Shown piece by piece: positions 17,853-26,317 of a stretch of 64,000 nt of DNA. The notes under the pieces were generated by a model, which worked only from the letters and a program-made list of their open reading frames with translations, searched no databases and was not told the DNA's origin. Position numbers and translations under genes: made by a program. Source of the DNA: Eubacterium sp. (GTDB taxonomy: Bacteria; Bacillota; Clostridia; Lachnospirales; Lachnospiraceae). Location of the stretch: contig JAGBBZ010000020.1 of the NCBI GenBank assembly GCA_017938215.1, positions 1 to 64,000 of the forward strand, read 5' to 3'. Numbering within the stretch: position 1 is the first letter of the stretch; each line of letters begins with the position of its first letter.

Positions 17853-20006
17853 ATGGAAAAATGGATGGTAGCAGCGGCGGGACTATTTGCGGACAATGTT
17901 GTTTTGAGTGGTTTGTGGAAACTGTGCTTGTCCGCATCGGCAATTATCGTATTTTTTCTATGCATTCGCCCATGGATGAAACGTCTGCCACGAATCGGCA
18001 TGTATCTTTTGTGGGGGATGCTGGTACTGCGGATTGCGATACCAGTACCCGTGACTGGAATTTATAAAATATTACCAGAAAAAGTGGAGCAAGAAGCAGC
18101 ACGAACAACTATGCAGGTGGAACCGGCACAGATTCGGCAACGCTTGGAATGTCAGAGATTGGCTCGATATGGTGGTGCGGAAAATGGCTATCGACTGACT
18201 GAGGCGGTGGAGAGGGATGAGAACAAGAATTCTCAAAAGACAAACATTTCTTCGCAACCAGTAGAAACAACGCCCCAAAAGTCGTCGGATAAGCAAGGGG
18301 ATGGGATGGCGCTGGCAGTTGTGGTGATATGGATTGGTGGTATCGTGTGCTGCTGTTGTTATCTTGTGTGTTCCCTTGTGGCAAATCAAAAAATGTTCCG
18401 TCATGCAACACACGTTTTTGACAATGTGTACGAGCATTCTTTTGGTTGCAGTTCCTTCGTGGGTGGAATATTGTCTCCGAAAATCTATGTGCCAAAGGGG
18501 ATGAAAGAGCAGGATCTGGAGTATATCCTTGTGCATGAGCGAATTCATATCAGACGTCGGGATTATCTGGTGAAGCCCCTTGCCTTTCTCGTGTTTTCTG
18601 TTCTTTGGTTCAATCCGCTGATGTGGGTTGCCTATCGGCTGATGATGAAAGATATGGAGATTTCCTGTGATGAAGCAGTGATCCGAAAGCTGGGAAGAGA
18701 CGCTAGAAAGCGCTATTCCTTTTTGCTCTTAGCCATGGCAAGTGGCGACAATGGAATCCTCTCCCCCAATGCGGCATTTGGAACAGAAGTGATTAACGAA
18801 AGGATACATAATGTTATGAAGTATAAGAAACCATCCAAGTTTGTGGTGGTAGCAGTTACGTTTGCTGTGGCGTTGTGCGGTTGTGGTATTTCCTCTACAC
18901 CAGAGAAAACGGTGTCGGAGTTGCCAAAACAGCAACAGGAGACGGATGTGGTTTATGTGGAGCAGACTATGTCGGAGTTGCCAGCAGACGAAATGATAGA
19001 GCAACTGGGGTATGATCCGGTAAAGGATGACTTCACGTTGATGCAGGAAATGACAGATGTTGATGCAAATGGGACATTAGCGGTAATTGCTACTTTGTAT
19101 CACGAGCCAGACTTGAAAGAACTCACCATGCTTAAATGCGAATATGTGGATGGCGCATGGCAAGCAGGCAAAGTGAAATGGTACGACAATTTAAAAAAAG
19201 CGTTGGAAGACAAGGAGAATCTTTCAATCGGAACAAGCAGTCAGTATGGTGCCGATGGATGTTTGTATTTGGAGTATAATCAATATTCTATGCCATTTGA
19301 AGTATATAATCAAAATGTGGAAAAATATAAGGATGATTATTATTTGGTCCAAAATTATTTATACAAAATTGACGAGGAAACAGGTGAGGTAAGCGAATTA
19401 CCGATGCCAGCAGAAAAGCAAGAAGATGGAGGTAAGAATGAAATTAAATATGGTAGCGTTTCAGTGCTTGCCAATGGGGATTATGTGCTCCTTTCGGGGA
19501 ATGTCTTTGAAGTAAGAAGTGCTGTTACTGGCGAAAAGAAAAACAGTTTGCCTTTTGGGGAAAATCGTCAGAGAATGCATATGCCGTATGCAGGGGATGA
19601 CTTCGTTTGTTGGAGAGAGACGAATAAGGACACAGACGAGATTGAAATCTATATGTGCAATGCAGATGGTAGTGGGTTGTATAAATTACCTACGGGTGAA
19701 ACATTTGAAACAGATAAAGGAGGTACCTGTGTAGCCAATTCCATTGCCATGGGAGTGCGGGAAAACACAGTAATGCTGGCTACCTCTGATGGAATCTTTG
19801 AAGCGGATTGTGGGGATGACGAATTCTGTAAAGTAGTGGGCGATGAAAAGGATAACTTGTATTATCTTGGCTCGGATAATTACTATGCACTAGGGGATGT
19901 GTACATCAGTGCGCAAGGTGAATATTATGTAACGGACTTGGTGAAAAAAGGGAGTGCAGATAAATTTTACTGGTGTTCCTACACTCCAAAATCCCAGACA
20001 GATTAA
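17853..20006 (+). CDS. BlaR1-like M56 metallopeptidase with atypical sensor domain
   Basis: A 717-residue membrane protein. Membrane helices lie at about 25-40, 48-70, 150-175 and 245-265. The zinc protease motif HERIH is at about 228-232, and DMEISCDEAV follows. A further helix at about 330-345 ends in a lipobox-like LCGC. The remaining 370 residues have no penicillin-binding transpeptidase motifs (no SXXK, SXN or KTG). They look like repeated beta-blades (for example YLVQNYLYKIDEETGEVSEL, IEIYMCNADGSGLYKL), as in beta-propellers. It should therefore sense a signal other than a beta-lactam and cut the repressor encoded just upstream. Confidence 0.85.
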   Translation: MEKWMVAAAGLFADNVVLSGLWKLCLSASAIIVFFLCIRPWMKRLPRIGMYLLWGMLVLRIAIPVPVTGIYKILPEKVEQEAARTTMQVEPAQIRQRLECQRLARYGGAENGYRLTEAVERDENKNSQKTNISSQPVETTPQKSSDKQGDGMALAVVVIWIGGIVCCCCYLVCSLVANQKMFRHATHVFDNVYEHSFGCSSFVGGILSPKIYVPKGMKEQDLEYILVHERIHIRRRDYLVKPLAFLVFSVLWFNPLMWVAYRLMMKDMEISCDEAVIRKLGRDARKRYSFLLLAMASGDNGILSPNAAFGTEVINERIHNVMKYKKPSKFVVVAVTFAVALCGCGISSTPEKTVSELPKQQQETDVVYVEQTMSELPADEMIEQLGYDPVKDDFTLMQEMTDVDANGTLAVIATLYHEPDLKELTMLKCEYVDGAWQAGKVKWYDNLKKALEDKENLSIGTSSQYGADGCLYLEYNQYSMPFEVYNQNVEKYKDDYYLVQNYLYKIDEETGEVSELPMPAEKQEDGGKNEIKYGSVSVLANGDYVLLSGNVFEVRSAVTGEKKNSLPFGENRQRMHMPYAGDDFVCWRETNKDTDEIEIYMCNADGSGLYKLPTGETFETDKGGTCVANSIAMGVRENTVMLATSDGIFEADCGDDEFCKVVGDEKDNLYYLGSDNYYALGDVYISAQGEYYVTDLVKKGSADKFYWCSYTPKSQTD

Positions 20007-20066
20007 TTGTTGATAATCGATTGATAGATGTCTTGCGTCGTGTGAGAAATTGTGGAGATTTGTGAA

Positions 20067-20210
20067 AAAACAACAAGAAAAAATATACCCAGTCGGAACA
20101 TTAGGAAGCCGCTGGTACTTGGAACACGTATTTGGTGTTCCTATGTACCACTGAGTGCTTCCGTTAGCGAGAGCGAGTTTCGAGAGGGTATATTTTTTAT
20201 TGGTTGTTTT
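20067..20210 (+). repeat. nested-hairpin intergenic element
   Basis: A 144-base folded unit. The outer helix pairs AAAAAATATACCC at 20078 with GGGTATATTTTTT at 20186 (13 perfect pairs), extended by AAAACAAC at 20067 and GTTGTTTT at 20203. Inside lies a tall hairpin of three stacked stems: GGAAGC/GCTTCC, TGGTAC/GTACCA and GGAACAC/GTGTTCC. It could act as a terminator for the M56 gene because the right arm is T-rich. Its compact, self-contained form also fits a repeated intergenic element. Confidence 0.55.
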
Positions 20211-20211
20211 A

Positions 20212-20240
20212 TTGCATAAACTCTCACAATTTTGTATAAT
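20212..20240 (+). promoter_or_regulatory. promoter of the PH-domain operon
   Basis: TTGCAT at 20212 and TATAAT at 20235 with a 17-base spacer. A 30-base leader leads to the gene at 20277. Confidence 0.7.
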
Positions 20241-20276
20241 GATTTTTGACAAAACGTAACACAGGAGGGAACCAAT

Positions 20277-20768
20277 ATGAATTACCAAAAACTATCAAAA
20301 AAAGCAAAGGGATGTATGCTGGTGGCAGAGCTGATTCTAACGATTATTGTTACCGCAGTTATTCTCGTACCATGGAATGTATTCAAAGACAACATCACAT
20401 TTATTTCGCCACTGCTCGTTTACGGCGTTGTGGCGTTGATCTGGATTTTTAGCATCGCCACACCATTTATTCGCTACGAACGCTATCGCTATCGTTTCAC
20501 CGATGAGGAAATTGACGTGAAAGAAGGAATTATTGGCGTCGAGAGAAATATCGTGCCCATCGAGCGTTTGCATAAAATCGCCATGCAGAGTGGCCCGATT
20601 GATCGTATGTTTGGCTTGACCAAAGTAATCGTAACCACAGCAGGTGGTGATGTGACCATTCGCTTTTTGGAAGTGGAAAAGGCGGAGAAAATCGTGGAGC
20701 GATTAAAGACACGCATCAACCAGTATGCAAGAGCAGATAAAGATGCGAAGGGAGAGGCTCATGAATAA
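20277..20768 (+). CDS. bacterial PH-domain membrane protein (YdbS-like)
   Basis: A 163-residue protein with two N-terminal membrane helices (about 13-33 and 42-62) and a bacterial PH (bPH2) domain after it. YRYRFTDEEIDVKEGIIGVERNIVPIERLHKIAMQSGPIDRMFGL is the signature region. GGAGGG lies nine bases upstream. The next gene overlaps its end by 8 bases and encodes a larger PH protein, the same order as ydbS-ydbT in bacilli. The pair probably works together at the membrane; in bacilli it has been linked to tolerance of antimicrobial peptides. Confidence 0.85.
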   Translation: MNYQKLSKKAKGCMLVAELILTIIVTAVILVPWNVFKDNITFISPLLVYGVVALIWIFSIATPFIRYERYRYRFTDEEIDVKEGIIGVERNIVPIERLHKIAMQSGPIDRMFGLTKVIVTTAGGDVTIRFLEVEKAEKIVERLKTRINQYARADKDAKGEAHE

Positions 20769-22248
20769 AACGATACATACAAGAAATCATGTCAGCTACA
20801 TTCTGGAGCAATTAGGAACCGCTTTGATCGCCATTGGCTTGCTGATTTTAGGTCAGGGCGAATTGCTCACTGAAGGAATCGAGTTCCTTCGTCAGGGAAA
20901 AATATTGGAAGCGTTGATTGCTATGGGAGCGATTTTGGTCATAATTGCAGTGGTGGTAGGTTTTAGTGCATGGCGTTGGTATCGCACCTTTATTACTGTG
21001 GCGGACGGCACCCTTACCATCGAGCAAAATACCATGAATAAGAAAAAGGATACCATTGCGGTGCAAAACATTTCCAATATCAATTTGGAACAAAATCTGT
21101 TCGAGATGATTATGGGAACCTATAAATTAAAACTCGACATTGACAGTCTCTCCACGGCGAATAAAACCGATGTGAAGATCGTGTTAAAAAGAGAAGACGC
21201 ATACGCGATGAAAGATTTGATCATGACAATGATTAAAGAAGGGAAGGGGGAAGAGGCACAAGAAGAAGCAAATGACTTCATGGATGACCGTCAGGAAAGC
21301 GACTATGATGTTACATATACAGGGAAGGAAATTGTGAAGAACTGTATCATGAATACGTCGATTTTAGCGATAACAAGTTGTGTCGGCTTGTTCATTTCCA
21401 GCTTTGTAATTGCGGGAGAGCTGCTTTCTGAGGGGGAGGCGATCGGTGGCGTGATTGGCGGCTTCCTGATGCAATTTCTCGTGGCGGGAAGTGTTTTATG
21501 GGCGTTGATTAAAAGTTGGTTGGCGGACTATCGCTTTCGTGCAAAACGAGAGAACGATAAAGTATACGTTCGTTGTGGCGTATTAAAGATACGCAAATAT
21601 GCCGTTCCGGTAGAGAAAATCAATGCCATCTGCATTCGCTCTACCTTCCTTGGACGCTTGTGCAAGCATGCCTATGTAAAAGTAATTAACGTAGGCGGAG
21701 AGGATGAAGATGTGGACGGTATGAAGCTGATGCTTTTCGAACCGATAGCAAAATTAGGAGAGCATTTGAAAGTGTTGTTGCCGGAAATTGAGATTCCGAA
21801 GTTTACCATAACAAAGCAGCCGACACGAGTGTTGGTGCGCAATCTAATAGTAGCTACGCTGGTTATGGGGTGTGCTGCGGGTGGTTTTACTGCCGGCTTT
21901 GTAATGACTGCAGAGCGGTACCCAATGTGGTGGATGTATGCGATCCTGGCGGGAATTTATGCATTTGTAGTCCTGTGTGTGGTGTTGACATACGGTACTG
22001 CAGGAATCGCTGTATTGGAACATTATGTTGTGATTCGCAGTGGAACCTTTGGGAAAACCATCGAGATCATTCCTTATGAAAAAATACAATACATCAATAC
22101 AAAAAGTGGGCTTATTGATCGCTGGTTACACCTTCGCCGAGGTTCTATAGCGATTTTGGCAAGCACTGCAAGCCAGAACCAGAGCTTCGGACGCTTTCCG
22201 GAAGAGCAGATTGACAAGCTGGTGGAAAAATTCCGAGAGACGTACTAG
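20761..22248 (+). CDS. double PH-domain membrane protein (YdbT-like)
   Basis: A 495-residue protein with paired membrane helices at about 17-37 and 50-72, 190-235 and 360-405. Each pair is followed by a bPH2-type domain (about 75-165, 255-345 and 410-490). Repeated motifs such as IAVQNISNINLEQNLFEMIMGTYKL, YAVPVEKINAICIRSTFLG and IIPYEKIQYINTKSG show that the same unit occurs three times. I start it at 20761, with GGGAGAG upstream and an 8-base overlap with the previous gene. An upstream in-frame ATG lies inside that gene. Confidence 0.85.
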   Translation: MNKTIHTRNHVSYILEQLGTALIAIGLLILGQGELLTEGIEFLRQGKILEALIAMGAILVIIAVVVGFSAWRWYRTFITVADGTLTIEQNTMNKKKDTIAVQNISNINLEQNLFEMIMGTYKLKLDIDSLSTANKTDVKIVLKREDAYAMKDLIMTMIKEGKGEEAQEEANDFMDDRQESDYDVTYTGKEIVKNCIMNTSILAITSCVGLFISSFVIAGELLSEGEAIGGVIGGFLMQFLVAGSVLWALIKSWLADYRFRAKRENDKVYVRCGVLKIRKYAVPVEKINAICIRSTFLGRLCKHAYVKVINVGGEDEDVDGMKLMLFEPIAKLGEHLKVLLPEIEIPKFTITKQPTRVLVRNLIVATLVMGCAAGGFTAGFVMTAERYPMWWMYAILAGIYAFVVLCVVLTYGTAGIAVLEHYVVIRSGTFGKTIEIIPYEKIQYINTKSGLIDRWLHLRRGSIAILASTASQNQSFGRFPEEQIDKLVEKFRETY

Positions 22249-22252
22249 CGTA

Positions 22253-22281
22253 TTGCAAGAGCGATACATTTGTGATACAAT
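22253..22281 (+). promoter_or_regulatory. promoter of the toxin-antitoxin operon
   Basis: TTGCAA at 22253 and TACAAT at 22276 are 17 bases apart. Two copies of GATACA-like sequence (22263 and 22274) overlap the spacer and -10 box and could be antitoxin binding sites. Confidence 0.55.
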
Positions 22282-22308
22282 GATTAAAAATGAAAGGTGG
22301 AATGAGAT

Positions 22309-22608
22309 ATGGCAACAAAAACTGCGAATGTGTTGGCACGCATTGAACCTGAAACGAAAGAGCAAGCGGAATTGATTTTATCGCAATTGGGTGTTCCAGC
22401 GTCCGTTGTGATTAATATGCTATACAAACAGATTATTAGGACTAAGAGTATTCCGTTTGAAATTACTTTGGAATCCACACCGATAGCGCGAGATGAAATG
22501 TCTACAATGGATTTTAATATTATGATGGAGAATGGTCTAAAGGACGCGAAAGCAGATCGCTCAAAAGCTGCAACAAAGGTGTTTGAAGAATTGCGACGGG
22601 AGATTTAA
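22309..22608 (+). CDS. RelB/DinJ-family antitoxin
   Basis: A 99-residue antitoxin. Its N-terminal ribbon-helix-helix reads KTANVLARIEPETKEQAELILSQLGVPASVVINMLYKQI, and the family motif is completed by GIPFE-like SIPFEI. The C-terminal part is charged and should wrap round the toxin. AAAGGTGG lies upstream. The toxin gene starts 3 bases after its stop. It should repress its own promoter together with the toxin. Confidence 0.88.
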   Translation: MATKTANVLARIEPETKEQAELILSQLGVPASVVINMLYKQIIRTKSIPFEITLESTPIARDEMSTMDFNIMMENGLKDAKADRSKAATKVFEELRREI

Positions 22609-22611
22609 CCT

Positions 22612-22947
22612 ATGGCAAATGAGTATTTTGTGAAAATTACCGAGTATGCCCAAGGACAAATGAGAGGAATTTTGCAATATATTGCGAACGAGTTAGATAA
22701 TCCGGATGCTGCACGACATACTCTTGATACCTTGGAAGAATCTATTTGCTCGCTATCGCAACTGCCGGAAAGGTTTGCCTTAACAGAAGAAGAGCCGTGG
22801 CGGAGTTTTGGGGTTCATAAGTTGATGGTTAAGAATTTTCTGGTTTATTATTGGATCGATAAAGAACAGAATATAGTACAAGTCACTGCTATTGTTTATT
22901 ATAAAAGAAATCAGAAAAGCCAATTGGAGCAGATGAAATGGGAGTGA
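22612..22947 (+). CDS. RelE/ParE-family toxin
   Basis: A 111-residue toxin with the ParE/RelE fold: an N-terminal VKITEYAQGQMRGILQYIANELDNPDAA helix pair, and a C-terminal strand region (VHKLMVKNFLVYYWIDKEQNIVQVTAIVYYKR). Whether it poisons gyrase (ParE) or cuts mRNA (RelE) cannot be told; the conserved residues of neither activity are sure. It is coupled to the antitoxin gene just upstream. No mobile element is next to it, but the pair stands between housekeeping genes as a separate unit. Confidence 0.85.
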   Translation: MANEYFVKITEYAQGQMRGILQYIANELDNPDAARHTLDTLEESICSLSQLPERFALTEEEPWRSFGVHKLMVKNFLVYYWIDKEQNIVQVTAIVYYKRNQKSQLEQMKWE

Positions 22948-23005
22948 GTTCCGAAGGGATATGATTTACAACAATTGCTTTCTTGCAAAAACCAACAAAA
23001 ACCCC

Positions 23006-23035
23006 TTGACAACACCATTTTACCTGTGATATTAT
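23006..23035 (+). promoter_or_regulatory. promoter of the infC operon
   Basis: TTGACA at 23006 and TATTAT at 23030 are separated by 18 bases. Transcription should begin around 23041-23043, at the first stem of the leader. Confidence 0.6.
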
Positions 23036-23173
23036 AAAAAACGGTACAAAAAGCAGAGTTATCCACTCTCACCTTGCCGCCTTCGATGCGCGCGCATGGT
23101 CAACCGTTTTTTCATCATGAAAGAATATTGCGTTTATGTGGATAGCTGGCTTTAAAAACAGTTATCTTTTTTT
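23036..23173 (+). ncRNA. L20-type attenuator leader of infC-rpmI-rplT
   Basis: A structured leader by which L20 normally controls this operon. AAAAAACGGT at 23036 pairs with ACCGTTTTTT at 23103. TATCCAC at 23060 can pair with GTGGATA at 23138 as an antiterminator. The alternative is a terminator helix, GATAGCTG at 23141 with CAGTTATC at 23159 and seven T residues. The two folds share GATA, so they exclude each other. The layout matches known L20 leaders of Firmicutes, though the protein-binding site itself cannot be seen. Confidence 0.75.
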
Positions 23174-23195
23174 ATTTCATTTGGAGGTGCACATT

Positions 23196-23702
23196 ATTAG
23201 CGATTTAATGATTAACGAACAGATCCGTGATAAAGAAGTTCGCGTGATCGGTCCGGACGGAGAACAGTTGGGAATTATGTCGGCCAAAGAGGCTTATTTA
23301 AAGGCAAAGGATGCCGATCTTGACTTGGTAAAGATTGCTCCTACCGCAAAGCCACCGGTTTGTAAGATTATTAATTACGGAAAATTCCGTTACGAACAGG
23401 CACGCAAGGAGAAAGAGGCCAAGAAAAAACAAAAAACCATTGATGTCAAAGAGATTCGTTTGTCTCCAAACATTGACACCAATGATTTGAACACAAAAGC
23501 AAACCAGGCACGCAAATTCCTGTCCAAGGGTGACAAAGTGAAAGTAACCCTTCGTTTCAGAGGTCGTGAGATGGCGCACAAAGATGTTGGTCGCGAAGTA
23601 TTGAACGCGTTCTTCGAAAAGTTAGAAGACGTGGCTGCGGTTGACAAAGAGGCGAAAATGGAAGGAAGAAGCATGGTTATGTTTTTAACAGCCGCAAAAT
23701 AA
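23196..23702 (+). CDS. infC: translation initiation factor IF-3
   Basis: A 168-residue factor that keeps the 30S subunit free and checks the start codon. The N-terminal domain (INEQIRDKEVRVIGPDGEQLGIMS) and C-terminal domain (KEIRLSPNIDTNDLNTKANQARKFLSKGDKVKVTLRFRGREMAH) are complete. GGAGGT at 23183 points to an ATT start codon at 23196, 7 bases downstream. Rare starts such as ATT are known for infC because IF-3 represses its own synthesis through them. An ATG at 23208 is a poorer fit. It is the first gene of the operon with L35 and L20. Confidence 0.93.
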   Translation: MSDLMINEQIRDKEVRVIGPDGEQLGIMSAKEAYLKAKDADLDLVKIAPTAKPPVCKIINYGKFRYEQARKEKEAKKKQKTIDVKEIRLSPNIDTNDLNTKANQARKFLSKGDKVKVTLRFRGREMAHKDVGREVLNAFFEKLEDVAAVDKEAKMEGRSMVMFLTAAK

Positions 23703-23746
23703 TGATAGAAAATTGATCTATCAAATATAAATGGAGGAAATTTATC

Positions 23747-23950
23747 ATGGCAAATCAGAAAATGAAAACCAAAAGAGCTGCTGCAAAGCGCTTCAAAGTT
23801 ACCGGAAGTGGTAAACTTGTTAGAAACAAAGCATATAAAAGTCACATCTTGACAAAGAAGACAACTAAGAGAAAAAGAAATCTTAGAAAGTCCACTCTTG
23901 TAGATGACACTAACGTTAAGACAATGAAGAAGATTATGCCATATATCTAA
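23747..23950 (+). CDS. rpmI: 50S ribosomal protein L35
   Basis: A 67-residue basic ribosomal protein. [19 protein letters not shown] and the [15 protein letters not shown] region are typical. GGAGGAAA lies nine bases before the ATG. It stands between infC and rplT in the normal order. Confidence 0.96.
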   Translation: MANQKMKTKRAAAKRFKVTGSGKLVRNKAYKSHILTKKTTKRKRNLRKSTLVDDTNVKTMKKIMPYI

Positions 23951-23977
23951 TGGTTTATCAAAGGAGGTAAATGACAA

Positions 23978-24334
23978 ATGGCTAGAATTAAAGGCGGATT
24001 GAACGCAAAGAAAAAACATAAAAGAGTATTAAAGTTAGCAAAAGGTTATAGAGGAGCGAGATCCAAACAGTATCGTGTAGCAAAACAGTCTGTTATGCGT
24101 GCGTTGGAGACTTCTTATACAGGTAGAAAACAGAGAAAAAGACAGTTCAGACAGTTGTGGATTGCTCGTATCAACGCAGCAGCTCGTATCAATGGACTTT
24201 CTTACAGCAAATTTATGTATGGTTTGAAACTCGCTGGAGTTGACGTTAACCGTAAAATGCTTTCTGAGATGGCAATCAGCGATCCAGAGGGATTTGCTAC
24301 ACTTGTTGACGTAGCAAAGAGCAAACTTGCTTAA
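23978..24334 (+). CDS. rplT: 50S ribosomal protein L20
   Basis: A 118-residue protein that binds 23S rRNA early in assembly and represses its operon through the leader. The sequence [32 protein letters not shown] at its start and [21 protein letters not shown] in the middle are diagnostic. AAAGGAGG lies upstream. It is the last gene of the operon; a terminator follows. Confidence 0.97.
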   Translation: MARIKGGLNAKKKHKRVLKLAKGYRGARSKQYRVAKQSVMRALETSYTGRKQRKRQFRQLWIARINAAARINGLSYSKFMYGLKLAGVDVNRKMLSEMAISDPEGFATLVDVAKSKLA

Positions 24335-24347
24335 TAGGTAACTTTTC

Positions 24348-24387
24348 GGAAGGGTACTTCAGGGTTTGAGGTGCCCTTTCCTTTGTT
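24348..24387 (+). terminator. terminator after rplT
   Basis: GGAAGGGTAC at 24348 pairs with GTGCCCTTTCC at 24371, with one G-U pair; a loose T-rich tail follows. Confidence 0.65.
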
Positions 24388-24427
24388 ATGTGAGAATGTA
24401 TAAAAGAATGAAAAAGGGGCGAAAATA

Positions 24428-26188
24428 TTGAAGAAATATATAAAATGGATTAGTGCATGGTTGCTTTGTGCCATGATTCTAGGGGAGATTGCGGAATGTC
24501 CAAAAGAAAGTGAGAGCACCGTTTTTGCTGCGGGACAGCAGGAAGATGTTCCGAAAGGGAGTAGTGATTCGGAACATGGAGATAGCGCAGCGCGAGAGAC
24601 AGTGAATCCACCTACTCAGACACCTTCTGGTGGAAGTGTGATTCCGGGAACCGTGATTTTGCCATCGACGTCACCGGCTGTATCCCCTTGCGTGACACCA
24701 ACTGTGACACCGATTGCTACACCAAAGTCAGAAGCCCTCATCTTGGAAAATAAAGGGGCAAAATACTCCACGGGTGGTCAAAAAGGAATTGGCTATGGAA
24801 AAGTAAAGAAAGTGAAAATTTATCATATAAATGCCTATGTAACAGATCCGATAAAACTCCAACCATCTCGGCCATCTACATACAAAGTGGTAGGCGGAAT
24901 CAGTAAAAAAGAGGCGAAGAAAATCAAAGTTTCCACAACGGGAGTTGTTACTTGTAAAGACAAAACAAAGGATAAGAAGCAGTATGCCATTGTTTCGATA
25001 ACAGCAAAAGATACGAAAGAAACCATCTATGTATATTTGTATTTTGCGCCGGCATTGTACGCGAAGAGTGCAAAAAAACAGGTGGTGTATCAAGGAAAGA
25101 CAGCGAAGCTTCTTATGAACTATGGGTGGAAGAAAGTTACCTTTCAGAGTTCTAAGACAAAGGTGGCGCGGGTGGACAAAAAAGGGAAAATAACTGCTCG
25201 AAAAAAAGGAAAGACCACGATTATAGTGAAAGTGAAAGGTTCGGATAAAAATCAGGTAAAATTAACAGTACGAGTGAAGGAAGAACCATGGCTTGTCAAT
25301 GACAAGGACACGGTATACAGTTACGAGGACATGACGAAGGATCTGCGAGAGATTGCATGGAAATATCGTGGAAAAGTATCCTTGCAAAATCTGGGGTCCA
25401 GCGAGGATGGAAGAAATATCTGGTGTCTGCGCATGGGAAATGCGTCGGCGAGAAATAAAGTTTTGATCAATGCTGGTATTCATGCTCGTGAGTGGCTGAA
25501 TCCGCAGATGATCGTGCGCAAGTGCGAAGAGATTTTGCGCGAATACCCGGACTATAAGCAGGCTCTTGGTAGGACATGTGTCTATGTGGTGCCGATGATT
25601 AATCCGGATGGAATCGCCATCTCTCAGTATGGATTTGGCGTAATCCGTTCGCCAAAACTGCGTAAAATCTGTCAAAAGACAAAAGCGTCCTATCGTACGT
25701 GGAAGGGAAATGCGCGTGGAGTGAACTTGAACTTCAACTTCCCGGCAGGATGGAATCCGAAGGATAAGAAGAAAAAGCCGGACGGCATCACCTATCCGGG
25801 CAAGAAAGCAGCATCCGAAAAAGAGACGCGAGTGATGATGTCTCTTGTAAATCGTATGTCGGGATTAAAGGGCGCATTGAACTATCATTCCACAGGAAGC
25901 ATTTTGTATTGGAACTACAATGTGGAAAGCAATGCATCTCTTTACAGCAGGCAGAGAGCGTTGGCATATAAGGTGAATTCCTATACCAAGTATCGTTTGA
26001 TGCCAAAATCCATCAGTACAGACCCGAATGGCGGATTTGGTGATTGGCTTATTTATACCAAGAAGATACCGAATGTTACGGTGGAAACGGGGTCTGTCAT
26101 GTGTCCGTTGCCATTTTCGCAGATGAAAAAAATAACGAGAGAAAATACGGGAGTATTGTCTTGGTTTGTGAAAAACTACATCGGTTAG
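24428..26188 (+). CDS. secreted M14 zinc carboxypeptidase with Ig-like domains
   Basis: A 586-residue exported enzyme. It has a signal peptide (about 1-36), a proline/threonine-rich linker (about 40-95), lysine-rich Ig-like (BIG2-type) sequence (about 105-285) and an M14 peptidase domain (about 295-586). Zinc ligands are His352 and Glu355 (INAGIHAREW) and His487 (NYHSTG); the catalytic base is Glu553 (VTVETG). The usual GVDLNRNF substrate motif reads GVNLNFNF, so the Asn-Arg pair that clamps the C-terminal carboxylate is altered. It starts with TTG; AAGGGG lies 8 bases upstream. It probably trims peptides or muropeptides at the surface. Confidence 0.85.
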   Translation: MKKYIKWISAWLLCAMILGEIAECPKESESTVFAAGQQEDVPKGSSDSEHGDSAARETVNPPTQTPSGGSVIPGTVILPSTSPAVSPCVTPTVTPIATPKSEALILENKGAKYSTGGQKGIGYGKVKKVKIYHINAYVTDPIKLQPSRPSTYKVVGGISKKEAKKIKVSTTGVVTCKDKTKDKKQYAIVSITAKDTKETIYVYLYFAPALYAKSAKKQVVYQGKTAKLLMNYGWKKVTFQSSKTKVARVDKKGKITARKKGKTTIIVKVKGSDKNQVKLTVRVKEEPWLVNDKDTVYSYEDMTKDLREIAWKYRGKVSLQNLGSSEDGRNIWCLRMGNASARNKVLINAGIHAREWLNPQMIVRKCEEILREYPDYKQALGRTCVYVVPMINPDGIAISQYGFGVIRSPKLRKICQKTKASYRTWKGNARGVNLNFNFPAGWNPKDKKKKPDGITYPGKKAASEKETRVMMSLVNRMSGLKGALNYHSTGSILYWNYNVESNASLYSRQRALAYKVNSYTKYRLMPKSISTDPNGGFGDWLIYTKKIPNVTVETGSVMCPLPFSQMKKITRENTGVLSWFVKNYIG

Positions 26189-26265
26189 AAGACCGCGCAA
26201 GCACGATAATTCGTTGATTTCATACATTAATCCTGAATTGTTACAAAAAAAATTCAAAAAAGTAT

Positions 26266-26294
26266 TTGACAAGAGTGAAAAAATTTGATATGAT
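26266..26294 (+). promoter_or_regulatory. promoter of tRNA-Leu
   Basis: TTGACA at 26266 and TATGAT at 26289, spaced by 17 bases, upstream of the tRNA at 26318. Confidence 0.8.
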
Positions 26295-26317
26295 AGTCAA
26301 GCAGTGTGAAATTGCAT

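Noticed and set aside
23086..23097. palindrome ATGCGCGCGCAT
   Set aside because: It lies within the infC leader and is best explained as part of that RNA fold, not as a protein-binding operator.
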